Below, piece by piece: positions 9,820-20,639 of a stretch of 64,000 nucleotides of DNA; the first letter of the stretch is position 1, and each line of letters starts with the position of its first letter. The DNA is from Venturia oleaginea. Taxonomy: Eukaryota; Ascomycota; Dothideomycetes; Venturiales; Venturiaceae. The translations under genes and the position numbers were made by a program. The stretch is from NCBI GenBank assembly GCA_013176395.1, contig JABMLP010000020.1, positions 496,001-560,000 of the forward strand, written 5' to 3'. Below the pieces are notes generated by a model. It saw nothing but the letters and a program-made list of their open reading frames with translations. It had not been told where the DNA came from and made no database searches.

Positions 9820-11121
9820 CTATTTCTGTTGTTCAAGTCGATGGTACTCAGCTCGATTTCTGTCAGCTTCTCCTTTGTATTCGTCGTTTGAAATGTTCGT
9901 TTCGGCGTCAGTGTATGTACTTTGTCGAGTATCATATACGTGTTCGTATCCTACAGGTATCTCCCACGACGATCCCATTGTAAAGTTTGAGGGAGCTACA
10001 GAGAGAGCTACTTGTCTACGGTTGCGACCGGGGGGTTCCAAGTATCCAGAGCGGTTTGTACTGTCGATGCTACGAGCATCATACCGATCATCATGACCCT
10101 TGGGGTCACGATCGGCTGAGTAGACCTGGAGATTTGGGTTACGGCTAGTTAGACTGTCGATCCCATGCGGAGGAGTAATAACTTTTGAGTTTGCTCTGAC
10201 AGGAGAGTGTGGTGGTGAAATATAATAGCCATAGGGTGAGTTTCGGGGAGATAGCTCTCCATGTTCCACGTCTTCTAGGTCTTGATGGTGTCGTGTAGGC
10301 GACGTTAGATTTGAGCGCAGATTGAAATTGTTGCGCTGCAATCCTGGCGGTCGCTCTTCCAGCTCAAAATCTTGTACGTGTTTGTGGTGTCGTGTAGGCG
10401 ACATTAGGTTTGGGCGTAGACTAGAATTGTTGCGCTGCAACCTTGAGGGTGCCCCGCCCAGTTCAGCGTCTCCGACGTATTTGTAGTGTCGTGTAGGAGA
10501 CGTTACGATCAAGGGTAGACTGAAATTGCTACGCTGCAATCTTGAAGGTCCCTCTCTAGAGTTTAGCTGTGCTAAGACTGTATGTCATCCATGGTCTTCC
10601 CACCATTTTCCCATCACGAATTGGCGACATCCTTCATTTGTTCTGCGATTGACACCGTATTCCTGAATAACACTCACGGAATCTTCGGCGACATAGTCGC
10701 ATCGTCATCCCATTTGCACCTCAAGCTCACGGGAATCAAGGCCTCCCTTTCTTCTGGAGAGAGGTTGAAAAACTCATGTTTGTACGTCGTCAGTATGTTA
10801 TGCGGGATATCTCCTTCGTGGAACTCGGCTTCCCAGTGCGGTCGCTGCTCTGCCAATAACGTCTCTCTCTGACGGTTTGCCTCTCCTCTTTGACGGCGTT
10901 TCTCCTCCCTTTGACGATCTTCCTCCTCTTCTTTCTTCAGCTTTCGGATTCGACTGAGTCTTACAAAATAGGCGCAGAAAGAGATGAGTAATACGACAGA
11001 TCCAAACCGCTCCTGTGATAAGGGCAGTTGTTGTCAACGATTCTGGGCCAGAAGATGGTGGAAAGAGCGGCGACCTTGACTCTTGTCTCGTCATAGCGTT
11101 AGTATGGGCTAACGGAGCCAT
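9820..11121 (-). CDS. membrane-anchored hypothetical protein with tandem repeats; probable frameshift
   Basis: From ATG 11121 the frame gives a Ser/Pro-rich N-terminus and the start of a membrane helix (SLTTTALITGAV). At about 11005-11012 the helix continues only in another frame (GSVVLLISFCAYFVRLSRI), followed by a basic/acidic coiled coil rich in KKEEEEDRQREEKRRQ and a domain ending MSPKIP at a GTGAGT donor (about 10676). No allowed splice restores the phase, so a one-base frameshift is likely. The 3' exon runs from about 10560 to 9820 and contains three 33-residue repeats beginning LQRxN and containing SPTRH, then a polar tail. Exon borders between 10676 and 10560 are unresolved. No family was recognised; the layout suggests a type I or II membrane protein with a cytosolic coiled coil. 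Confidence 0.55.
10243..10539 (-). repeat. three tandem 99-bp coding repeats
   Basis: Three consecutive 99-bp units each encode 33 residues starting LQRxN and containing (T/M)SPTRHxxxxxDxE. On the plus strand the shared core GTCGTGTAGGxGAC recurs at about 10289, 10388 and 10487. The units have diverged by substitutions but keep length and frame, which implies selection on the protein or recent duplication. Confidence 0.85.
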
Positions 11122-12170
11122 GGTATTCTGCTACAGTGGTGCACAGGTTGAGCAATCGGTGCTGGAGAGGGATATTGGAGGCCAGTAGGATATCAATTTG
11201 TAGGCTATACTAAGAACTTCTGTTGTGTAATTGGACCACTTTATCAACAGATATTATGGTTAACAGTTGTTATTAAAAATTAACCGCTACAACCCATATT
11301 AATTGAGCCATCAATACATAAATTCATTGAAAGCCGAGTCTAGCCTAAGAGATGTGAGAGCTGTAATTGTGCGTGACTTCAGCACAATGGTGTCGTCCTA
11401 TTAATAGCAGTCAATTGAGCCTTACAACTATAAACTCAGTTACAAAGTTCGGATTTTCTCGAAATGGAAGAAAACATTAGTCCAGCAACATAAAGATAGG
11501 CAGTAGGCAATTGTGAACGAAGGTCAAGTCCAGTGAGCAGGACCACAATCTCTTACATATCAGGACAGATCTCTGTCTGGGATTTATCGCCTTCGTTTGG
11601 CCAAAGAAGATACATGCTTATACATGTAAGGGCAGCTGCTTGGACGTGAAATCAAAGGCAAAGGCTGATGGAGATCTCGAAGGATAGTGAGGTTGTGTTG
11701 ATGTTAAGTTGAATTGCCCACGCAAAAGTTAGTCAAGATTGCCGAAGATTGCCGTTTCAGGATTTTTATTTCTTCGGCCTCAACTACAAGCCACACTTGC
11801 AATCACCACAACACTCTCGATATTATTTCCTCTTCTATCCACACTGTTCGCACACGGTCGCCCTAGAAATTTACCGTCATATAGTATCTATCACCTCTGT
11901 GACTGCCAAAGACCCGCCGTACGCCTGACCAAAGCCAGAGTATACATAGTACTGTGAAGATCAACATGATGCCTTAGGAAGTAGTTCAAATACAACCGCA
12001 AGACCTGCAACAAACCATTTACCGAAAGCCTCTTTGCAAGCGGATAATCCTAGCTAAGCTTGCTAAGATGGAGAATACGGAGCTCTCTATGCTACGCCTG
12101 CTTACACACAATCAACCCTGGAAAACAGGATCAAGCGTACGATCAGAAATCGCACTAAAAATTCCATCAC
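11122..12170. other. AT-richer intergenic stretch, no gene seen
   Basis: About 11200-11480 is AT-rich with runs such as TTATTAAAAATTAACC. No coding frame, RNA or repeat pair could be supported. A short plus ORF at 11739-11957 has no recognisable content. GATTGCCG is repeated at 11737 and 11746 and recurs near 15450, which may reflect an old dispersed repeat. Confidence 0.4.
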
Positions 12171-12608
12171 TTACATGGCGATAGAGAACCTAGCATCGGT
12201 CGGCAATATCCCTACCTCCAAGCTTAACCTCACCTCAATCCTCAGGCGCTGCGAGTATGATCCGTCTTCAAATCTGAGTTGCGATTTTTGTCGGGAAGAT
12301 AAGAACCACTTCAACTGCAGGATCATTGTCACCGGACATTCACCCGGCTTGGCCAACTCCGCGTTCAAGTCGATCACGAAGAACTGGTGGTAGAAAGCGG
12401 CGGCCCTGAGTTCGCGATTCATCAGGAACTTTAGAACACTTTTCTTGAGATTAACAGGAGGATTGAAATATCGGTGAAGAATGATATACCTGTCGTTGCC
12501 TGGAAGACACCTCGAGATTAGACATAAAACCCCATATTTCCAAGCAGGAATTCCAGGATTCACTATTGCAAGACGCTTTATGTCATCGGTGTTTCTTTCT
12601 GGTGACAT
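12171..12608 (-). CDS. hypothetical protein, 145 aa (weak)
   Basis: An ATG-started frame of 145 residues without stops (MSPERNTDDIKRLAIVNPGI at the start). Composition is protein-like in the first 100 residues. There is no signal peptide, membrane helix or known motif. It lies alone between two non-coding stretches, so it may be a lineage-specific gene, a fragment, or a chance frame. Confidence 0.3.
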   Translation of the reverse strand: MSPERNTDDIKRLAIVNPGIPAWKYGVLCLISRCLPGNDRYIILHRYFNPPVNLKKSVLKFLMNRELRAAAFYHQFFVIDLNAELAKPGECPVTMILQLKWFLSSRQKSQLRFEDGSYSQRLRIEVRLSLEVGILPTDARFSIAM

Positions 12609-13107
12609 CTCGGAGAGAGGCCTGATGGAAGATACAGGGGGAATATGCCGGTTATGCTAGCTTTGGATCACGGTGATCGCCTTGGCCGAAACAAATATAT
12701 CCATCGAAGAAGAAAGATGTGGTTGTGGTAAGATTATTTAGCATGAACATGGATTAGGGTACAGGATATTTCAGCACTTTGAAATAATATTCTACACCTT
12801 CCGTCGAGACTAATGGCTCTGAAGTTCTGACAAGAACTTGTTGCTGATTCCTCAGGAAATTAGACATGTCGATCTCGACACAAAGAATTGATTTTGACTT
12901 GACTGTGCTTACCTGAAATTACTGCAACTACATTCAGTCTTCTGCGAATTTCTTTGTTAGTCTCTGTCTCTCCTTTACATACACTTCCATCTCGACAACG
13001 GCCACTTCCACATTCTTCCCCATCCCACTACAACTTTCAGTACCCTGTCCACTCATCACATATTCGTTGACCTCAACGAACAACATCTTCGATCACCATT
13101 CAAAGTC
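12609..13107. other. intergenic, pyrimidine-rich right part
   Basis: No gene seen. The right part (12960-13080) is C/T-rich like a fungal promoter and 5' UTR and runs into the remnant gene that starts at 13108. Confidence 0.4.
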
Positions 13108-13697
13108 ATGTCGGACATAGCCACCGAAAACCAATAGCTCGAGATTCGGATCAAGGGTAAGTGAAAGGATAGTTCAAAGCGGCGGCTACAAGGTTACTTT
13201 GTGCTAAAAACAAAGAAACAGAAAATGCAGCTGCTCGTCATCATGAGCCTCTAATCAACTTTGGAATCGTCACTCGCATCACCCAATGGCCCCACCATCC
13301 AACTGGTTATCAAGCCCACCTCGTCGCACACGATGCCAAAGGAGTACATTCTCCAGTCTTCCGAGACTTTCTATAGTGAAGGATTGATGGAGGGATTCAA
13401 CGATGCTCTCTTGGATCTTCTCGAGAAGATCTTATGTGAGATTGAAGACGGTCACATCAAAAAGTTTTGATGGCTGTCAGTAACATCAGGGCCAGTGATT
13501 GGAAATTTAGTGCTGACAAACTCAGAAAACAGTGGCTGCCTTGGGAGAAGCGAAAACAATGGTGGGATTTCTCGGTCGATAGTCACAATTTGAAAGCTCT
13601 GGCAGAAGTGGATTGTAGTCACGCTGACTATGCGGCACAAAAGCCCGGTTCAAAAGTAGGAGGTACGGTAATGGCACTTTTGCTGCCGCGGAGGTGA
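13108..13697 (+). pseudogene. decayed gene of unknown family
   Basis: ATG 13108 opens MSDIATENQ, then a TAG (13135-13137) where a Gln codon would read on into LEIRIKG. A 65-bp intron (13157-13221, GTAAGT donor, GCTAAAAAC branch) leads to a second coding-like exon (NFGIVTRITQWPHHPTGYQ, then LVAHDAKGVHSPVFRDF) that meets TAG at 13374-13376. The frame shifts to EGLMEGFNDALLDLLEKILC and again to SADKLRKQWLPWEKRKQWW. Each piece looks like real protein, but no single spliced reading joins them, so I read it as a gene with at least one nonsense mutation and two frame changes. The family was not recognised. Confidence 0.5.
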
Positions 13698-16600
13698 GGC
13701 CACTGCCGCTCGCTTCAGCTTCAAACCAGGGTTGTTCTAGCGCGGTAAAGTAACGTGACAGTCGCATCCAACTCCTACACCCAATTGAGCACTACAACAT
13801 CAACTTATTCCACCTTTTCTTCTCGTACCGTCTGTTGATTATACATCTTCGTTTATTATGTACTTTCGTTTCTTGTACTCTCTCCCTCCCCTCTCCGAAA
13901 ACCTTCTGGTCTGCCCGCGACTCTCTACTATGCAGAAGTCGAATACTCGCCGCCGTTAACAAAGCGACCCGACACCCAAAGCGACAACACGTCCAGCGAC
14001 CCAGTAGAAATAGTTTCGCATTGAATGCCGCAGAGTTTGCGAGAGTTACTGAATATATAGTCGAAGGTATATTACTATCTCCTTTTTTCAACCTCACCAG
14101 TACTAACGCTCCCACGGACCAGTTAGCGCTCAAGCGCTACATGGGTTTTGAATTCTCAAGCCCCACGATCCCTCATCCCAAAGCCGGCCACCTCTCAGCA
14201 GAAGACAAGACGAGCGCGGAGTCCGATTTCCTCGAACAAGAATACCAGCAGGAACTTGTCGACCATTTAATAGATCTAGGTCAACGCGCTTATACTCCTT
14301 ATCATACAGGTCGCGATGTTGTACCAGTAATCTCACAGAGGCCTATCTCGAAGAAAGCCGCAATTACAGCAAAGCCGATCCCCAACAAAGCTACTCTTCC
14401 TGTAGTATCCACCATTATTCCACACTAGCCGTCGATTATGCCGATTATCAACGTAGCGTTGAGGGACGAGCTGGGGCATGACAGAGATTGGCCTCCAACT
14501 TCCACCTTGTCCAATATACCAAGATCTCGAGTAAAGTTCATCAAAGATTATCTAAACCAGCCTCCTTACCCCGGAACTATCTCAGGGATTCTACGGCCGC
14601 ACTTTAATAATGACACGTATCGTGGAGGGTCACTTTTTGACCATGAGTATCATGCAATAAGAGTCACTACTGATTAATGGCCGGGATGCGGAAGGGACCC
14701 CGAGCATAAGCTAATTGACAACCTCCAACTAAAAGAGTCTCGTACTCGAATTGGTAGGTTTATTGGCTCGCTAGGTCCGGAGTCGCTTCCAAGCCGTTGT
14801 CTTCGATAGGTACGTGTCTCTTGGAAGTCTTGACCTCGACAGCTCCGAGCCTATCATGAGGTGCATCCATTCGGTAACTTCTATCAATAAGTTTCTCTTC
14901 TACACCTTCAACCATCTATCTACCTACCAGTTTCCAGTCGTTACAAAAGAGTCAGACGCAACTATCGCAGAAAAACGCCCCTTCGTCACCCATAGTGTTT
15001 CCGCCGATCTCGTTAGTATCCCGTCCTATCCGCCAGATTTCATCCTCATAGGAGCTACAGCGTTCGGCAGCCGCATACAAGACCTGATTACATTCTTCGA
15101 AGCCATAGGCGAAGTTACCATGATCTTTTTCATCTCAGATGTTTCACCCATCTATCCCCTCTCTCAGGCGACTCTCGCCAACTACATTCATAAAGACGAG
15201 AACGGAGCAGATGTATGGATCTTCGAGATTTCATCAACCGATTTTGTGTTAGGCCTTCGGAAGCAATATGACGCCTCAGAAATTGCAAAAGATAGCGCTC
15301 TCCTCCTCGAATTCAATAAAATACCAATACTGGTCCGTCTATCCAAGATACCCTCCGATTAGAGACGCCCTCACGCCCGGTTAAGGTTTATATCCCATCG
15401 AGCCCCCTACCTATAACCATACAAGACGGCCAGCTACGAGGATGTGACAAGATTGCCGTGTCAATTGCCGTACATTGGCGTTTCAGAGAGAGAGATTAAG
15501 GGGCCATGTTAAAGCGTCAATCTTCTGTATATTCGGTGGCTTCATCGCCTCTCAATTGAAGCCTCGTGCAGTTTTCTCAATACATTGAAATCTTGTAGGG
15601 ATGGGATAGTCAAGAGAGCAGCTCTTCAGCTATGCAGGAGGATTCCGGGACACTCGATGCTCCTAGTAACGCTACTCAATCCTCTTCCCCTCTCCCTCTC
15701 CCTCCGTCACACGAGTCTACTAGATCCGAAGATGGCGGTTCAAGGTGGCTAATTAGTTATTTGCTCCTCCACTCAATCCAGCTCGTACCGATATCGAGGC
15801 TCGTAAAGCTTGACCGACGGAGTGCCTGCTAGAAGACGACGCTTGCGATCTCGTAGAGGTTCCAACGGGTACTTATGGACGATTTTAACCGAGGACTTCG
15901 ATGTCCCCATCGTCCTCATTAGCGTCGCGACGTGGGGTGCGTATATCCATGTTTATTGGTCGAGTTTGGCGTGCCCAAGCTCTACTACTAGTCTGGCTGG
16001 TCTGGCTGGTCTAGTTAAGGAAGATTAGGTCGTCGTCGTCTGATAGCTCCGATCCTACTGCCGGTAGAGGTCGGTACTAGGTACGTGGTGTAGTACGTTG
16101 CTCACCACTGCCAAAGTCTCCAACGCCCCAAGTATTAGTGTTCTCAAAGCCGCGTGCTCTACCGCGACACTCTTCTTTATCCGCTCTCCTACGTCCAGAT
16201 CCGGAGTTCCGACCATTACTCCTACTTCCAGGCTCTTCTCCTCACACCACTATGGTTCCAGCTCCTCGCACACGCTCTCTCGAGTCTGGTGTCTGGATAT
16301 CCGTTCGGTTCTGCTGATCGCGATTGTTCGCCTATGCGCCTCCTTGTCCTGTCCTCTGCGAGGCTCCCGCGGTTGCATTTACACCATCTTCGCGACTCTC
16401 GACAGGCCTGTTGCGGCGCTATATATCGTCTTCGGAAGCATCCCACGTTGAACGCCATCCATCACCCTATGTTCGGTATTACGTAGTGTTTCCAGAGGTC
16501 GATGTCGAGGTTGCGGATAGTGTTGGTGCCAGCTTGGCCGTGGGTAAGGAAGTTGAGCAGGTTGTCCATGCGTCTTGGATTAATGTTTGGTAGTGGTATC

Positions 16601-18131
16601 CATTGGTTTCGTGCGGCGCGGTTGATTCTCACGCGCGCTCTTGCCAGAATGTACAGTTGTCCAGCGGGTCCAATACCCAGTAGCTGCAGGACGTCCTGGG
16701 TGGCTAAGAGCTAGTGCCAGCGAGCTTTGGTTAACGCGAGGAACGAATGCGATAGGAGATTACCCGTCTGTCCTTGGATTTGGAGCCACGACGCGTGTGC
16801 GAAGGGGATAGCCGAGTGTTTGAACAACCCAGTTAGTGAGGCCGCTGTTCGCAATGGTGCTGGTGAGCAGTCTGTTACTTGGCAAGGCAAGTGGTTGTGT
16901 GGAGGGAGTACACCCAAAAATCATCAAAAACCCAGCCAACCTTGGTCAAAGAAAGCACCGCAGTTCTTCACAACGTACTACCTAGTGACGTGGTCGTAGT
17001 CACACGCGTACCTCCGTAGGTAGGCAGCCAGGCTACGAACAACTGGTAGTGCAAATACACAGAAAGAATACTTTCGGGGGTAGGTAGCTGGGCAGAAGTC
17101 GCGCAATCCGATTGTTTTGTAGCCCAGCTCATTCCGGGCCAGAGTCTGACCTATGGAAGATATCCTAGCACTATTTTTTGAAGAATCTGGGTAACAGACT
17201 CGGTTGTGCTCATGGACCGGGGGGAAATGATATAATGGCTAATGCCAGCTGCTTGTCTCCCCCTTGTATATCTGAACGTGAGAAGATGAGCCTGGAAAAT
17301 GAGATATAATTTCGGCTGGGGCGTTAAAATAGAAATTAAGTAGAGAACACAGTTAAAGTTAGCACGTATTCGAACCTCATAGTGAGCTCATCTGGATGAC
17401 GATCAGCCAACAAGCACGGCGTACACTCCTTACCCCCAAAACCTGCAATGATAATCTCCACACAACAGGATCAATTGGAAATTGATGTCGCCAATTTCTA
17501 GCAAAAGACTGTAACATGAATCAGCATTGCTAAAGGCTGCAGAGACAAAGTGGAAAAGGTTCCACGGCTCTACCAACAGTATGACGGCGGCTTGGGACGA
17601 AGGTAGGGATGCAGACAGACAAGGAAGGAACTCATTATGGGCTACCTGTTGATTCTCGTCCCTCCCTGAGCATGCCATTCATGCACCCAGCTTCTCTCCC
17701 TGCCAAAATGCGTTAGTAGACTTCTGCAGGTGCTGTCGAAGCCACTTGCTGACCACGCATCGTAACTGCTGAGATTTCCAAACCATTGAGATGTACCGCA
17801 ACGTCTCGAAGTTGAGAGCGAGTCTTTGAGCCGCCTGGCGAGTTTCGGAGTTCAGACCACCAAAATACTCTGCGCAGTTCATCTCCATTTAGGCGGAATG
17901 CATCAAGGTTGGCTGTTGTTACAAGCTCGTGCTATGGGCTTGTTGTGCAGTTGCGCTCTTGCTTTTCATTTGAACTGAAACAGTATGCTCTTTCCTCGCA
18001 ACGAGAGGAGGCTAGAAAGTAACATTCCGCAACTGATCTCTTCACCACATACAACCTCCCAGAACCACATCACACCGTCAAACTTGAGCCACTACAACAC
18101 CATTCGCGAAAAAGAGACCTCTCTAGCCACC
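13698..18131. other. 4.4 kb of unsupported short ORFs (possible decayed element)
   Basis: Many short frames occur on the plus strand (13835-14428, 14438-14677, 14814-15362, 15632-15832, 16098-16593, 16502-16714). Some look protein-like, for example LVDHLIDLGQRAYTPYHTGR at about 14250 and SRVKFIKDYLNQPPYPGTIS at about 14530. None shows a reverse transcriptase, integrase, transposase or other domain, and I see no long terminal repeats. The whole may be an old element or a cluster of dead genes. The minus-strand frame at 17679-17888 is listed separately. Confidence 0.3.
17679..17888 (-). CDS. hypothetical small protein, 69 aa (weak)
   Basis: ATG to TGA without intron. Content is amphipathic and helical (MEMNCAEYFGGLNSETRQAA at the start, later VVSKWLRQHLQKS). 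It may be a real small gene or an exon. No motif and no neighbour-based clue. Confidence 0.3.
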   Translation of the reverse strand: MEMNCAEYFGGLNSETRQAAQRLALNFETLRYISMVWKSQQLRCVVSKWLRQHLQKSTNAFWQGEKLGA

Positions 18132-18635
18132 ATGGATAAACATGCGTGGCGGCGATACATGTTGGCCAAGATGGAAGAAGAGAGGGAACAAAAGAGGAAA
18201 CAACATCTTCAAAACATAATCTACAGTAAGTATATGCAGACATACACACACTTTCAAGCACCCATAGCTAATCACGATGATCTAGGCCACGCAGAATACG
18301 CATATGTCAGAACTCGTCGCGAAGCTGAGGGACCATGGAACTGCTTCATCAGCACTGGCTTGGGTGCGGCGGGGGAAATATACTATGCTATGGTGATGGT
18401 AGAATTTGCTGAGACGGGCGAAATAAAGGTCGCGACACATTTTGATGGAACGCCGGCGACATATTACTCTCGGATAAATCGTGAGGACGCTCTTGTAGGA
18501 TTGGAAGTGCTTGTTCGAGGGCATGCGGCGGCAACGATGAGGAGGAGCATGGGGAACATGGGAGCTGATACTGGTTCGGTTTGGGGATATGAAGGCGAGG
18601 ATGACGATGATGATGACGATGGTAATGGGCATTGA
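18132..18635 (+). CDS. hypothetical acidic-tailed protein, 147 aa
   Basis: The ATG at 18132 has a good fungal context (CCACCATGG). The frame is open through 18635, but an internal 60-bp intron (18226-18285, GTAAGT donor, GCTAATC branch, CTAG acceptor) is in phase and stop-free, so it is easily missed. Splicing gives 147 residues: a basic N-terminal helix (MLAKMEEEREQKRKQHLQN), a compact domain with GPWNCFISTGLGAAGEIYYA and VATHFDGTPATYYSRINRED, and a terminal run of seven Asp. The unspliced version would add 20 residues of unlike composition. I do not recognise the family; the domain could be a small alpha/beta fold. Confidence 0.7.
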   Translation: MDKHAWRRYMLAKMEEEREQKRKQHLQNIIYSKYMQTYTHFQAPIANHDDLGHAEYAYVRTRREAEGPWNCFISTGLGAAGEIYYAMVMVEFAETGEIKVATHFDGTPATYYSRINREDALVGLEVLVRGHAAATMRRSMGNMGADTGSVWGYEGEDDDDDDDGNGH

Positions 18636-18887
18636 GGTGAACCTAGAGAGATCTCTTGAACTGGTACTGATTAATATTCTATTTTCGGATGTTAGCGCAG
18701 GCGGTTCTCACCAGCTGAGGGATATATCTAGCATCTTGGTATGATAATAGCGAGCATGCGATAAATGATGATACCTTTTCTCTCGGTAGCAGGTTCCATT
18801 GCCTACATAACGAATGAGGGGGATAGCACAGCGGCGCACAAAGCCTTCAAATTGTGTCTTGCAACTCATGGATAGACGAAAAATAGT

Positions 18888-19310
18888 TCAACAGCGATTA
18901 CGATCCTGAGTAGAAAGACCGTATATGATTGCATAACTTTGGCTATCAAGCAGGAGAGAATCATGTAGCGTAGCCTCTGCAGCGAGGCTCGCAATCATCG
19001 ATTCGTCGGAATCCAGAGATCTGTATTTCAATATCCGTTGGGTTTCTGACCCGGGTGACCAGATTTGGCACTTCTGTGAGCAGCGAGCGACCGACTCCAT
19101 GCAAAGACCGAAAGTCGTGCGCAGTTGTTCGCCATCGCCCTTGACCTCAACTCGAGAGTATTGAAGCAAAAATATCACCATCTTGGTCGTAGAGGACAGA
19201 CATTGGTCTATAGCTGAGGTAAGAATCGTTATTTGTCCATTTGATCGCCAGTCTTCTGGCAATCTATATTGTACATGAAAATACACAGTCTGTTCGTAAA
19301 ATCCAGACAA
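18888..19310 (-). CDS. hypothetical protein, 140 aa (weak)
   Basis: An ATG-started, stop-free frame of 140 residues that contains FLLQYSRVEVKGDGEQLRTT and ESMIASLAAEATLHDSLLLD. It looks like a helical protein but shows no motif. It lies immediately 3' of ISD11 on the same strand, so part of it could be ISD11 3' UTR. Confidence 0.3.
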   Translation of the reverse strand: MSGFYEQTVYFHVQYRLPEDWRSNGQITILTSAIDQCLSSTTKMVIFLLQYSRVEVKGDGEQLRTTFGLCMESVARCSQKCQIWSPGSETQRILKYRSLDSDESMIASLAAEATLHDSLLLDSQSYAIIYGLSTQDRNRC

Positions 19311-19381
19311 GCCAAGTCGGTCGTTTTAGTCCCAGCTAGAAGATCTGTTAGCTTTGTCCAAATCGATTGAGCCGTTAATGA

Positions 19382-20165
19382 TCAATACCCAGTGTCTTTC
19401 TGTCGTGTAATTCCACCGCTGTTACCCTGTTGCTCGCCCGTCTTGCCACCTTCCACTACCAGTCTGTCCATCTGGAAGAATTGGCTTATTACTGTTTGTC
19501 TCTGTGAGATAAATTAGCATGATCTTCCAAATTGCCGCCCTCTGTCCTATCGTGATGCCAATTCGCGATCTCTATATCCCTTGCCCGCAACTCTTGTTAC
19601 CAACTCTTGCCACTGACATGTTGCACCCGTCCACTTCTTGACCTTCCAACGGCAGCTGTGACGGCCGTCTCGAGCTGTGAATCATCTCGACTTTGCCTGT
19701 CCCTTGTCATGTATTCCAACTCTTCCAACCCAACTTCCCAACGCCTCCCCCTCCCCAACATCTGCTCATCCTCCTCATCACCAACCACCCTCCAAACAGG
19801 AATCATCCACATACCTTCAGAACCTGCAACTCCTTATTCGCTTCCTCAAGCAAACCCCTCAATTTCCCCTCATCATTCTCATTCTTATGTTCCCTGAAGG
19901 CATCTCTCGTCCTCCGCTGCGCATACTCGCGGAAATTATAGGCGGCGAATTGGGATGACGTGCGGAGGAGGGAGCGGTACTGTTGGCAACTTCATTAATC
20001 GCAATGTCTACAGCAGCATGAATCATTTCGTGGGAGTGAAGAGGCAAGCCAAAAGCGTTACAAAGGCATTGTCCGGGAAGATTTGATATGCTGGTGATGA
20101 ATGGACGGTGAACGTACTAATGATCGCGCTTTGAAAGCAGTTTCTGTCGATATCGCCGTTGCCAT
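19382..20165 (-). CDS. ISD11: ISD11/LYRM4-type Fe-S cluster assembly factor
   Basis: Three exons, all in phase 0: 20118-20165, 19815-19979 and 19382-19501, separated by introns of 138 bp (GTACGT donor) and 313 bp (GTATGT donor, CACAG acceptor). The product is 110 residues. It contains the split LYR motif (RSLYRSLLRT), [40 protein letters not shown] and [13 protein letters not shown], matching the yeast Isd11 order NYNFREY, LKRQSVISQMY and FDRLVVE. Isd11 binds and stabilises the cysteine desulfurase Nfs1 with acyl carrier protein in the mitochondrial matrix. The 313-bp intron is long for this genome, but the homology is contiguous across it. Chance ORFs on both strands cover the introns. Confidence 0.93.
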
Positions 20166-20639
20166 GGTTGTGAATATAAAGGATTTAGATCGCGCTCAAA
20201 GTAAAAAGGAGAAAGGTGTGGTGAGTCGCAACCTCAAGCATTGGAGGTCAAAAGGTTATACCCACCCACTGGTTCGGAGAAACACCCTGCAGACCCTAAA
20301 CTTCAATGAGGTCACCGACAATAATCATGTCACGTTAGGTACTCCTATTCGAATGGATCCTGAACAAGATATTGATCATACGGTGTACATGTCTTCATTC
20401 TAATTGTGCTTTTGCGCGCAGCAGAGAGTGGACTGTTCAGATGCAAGCAATTACTCTATTCAACCACCGCATCACCAATCCTCATTCATCATCCTGCTGA
20501 GAGACCACTCCCAAAAGCCTAAGTATCTTACAAAAGAATTTTTTTTAATCCCCGCCAAATCCCAGACAGCAGAACTCCGTTGGTTGCGTGTCACCAGCAT
20601 TACATAGTTCCACTGATATGTGGAATCCTTGAATTCCTT
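20166..20639. other. intergenic between ISD11 and PMT1
   Basis: ISD11 and PMT1 run the same way, so this is the ISD11 promoter and the PMT1 3' end. A plus-strand frame at 20101-20403 overlaps ISD11 exon 1 antisense and is not considered a gene. Confidence 0.5.

Noticed and set aside
16098..16714. Overlapping plus and minus ORFs suggesting a retroelement
   Set aside because: No reverse transcriptase, integrase or capsid motif and no terminal repeats could be found.
20101..20403. 100-residue plus-strand ORF
   Set aside because: Antisense to ISD11 exon 1 and intron 1, with no protein-like conservation.
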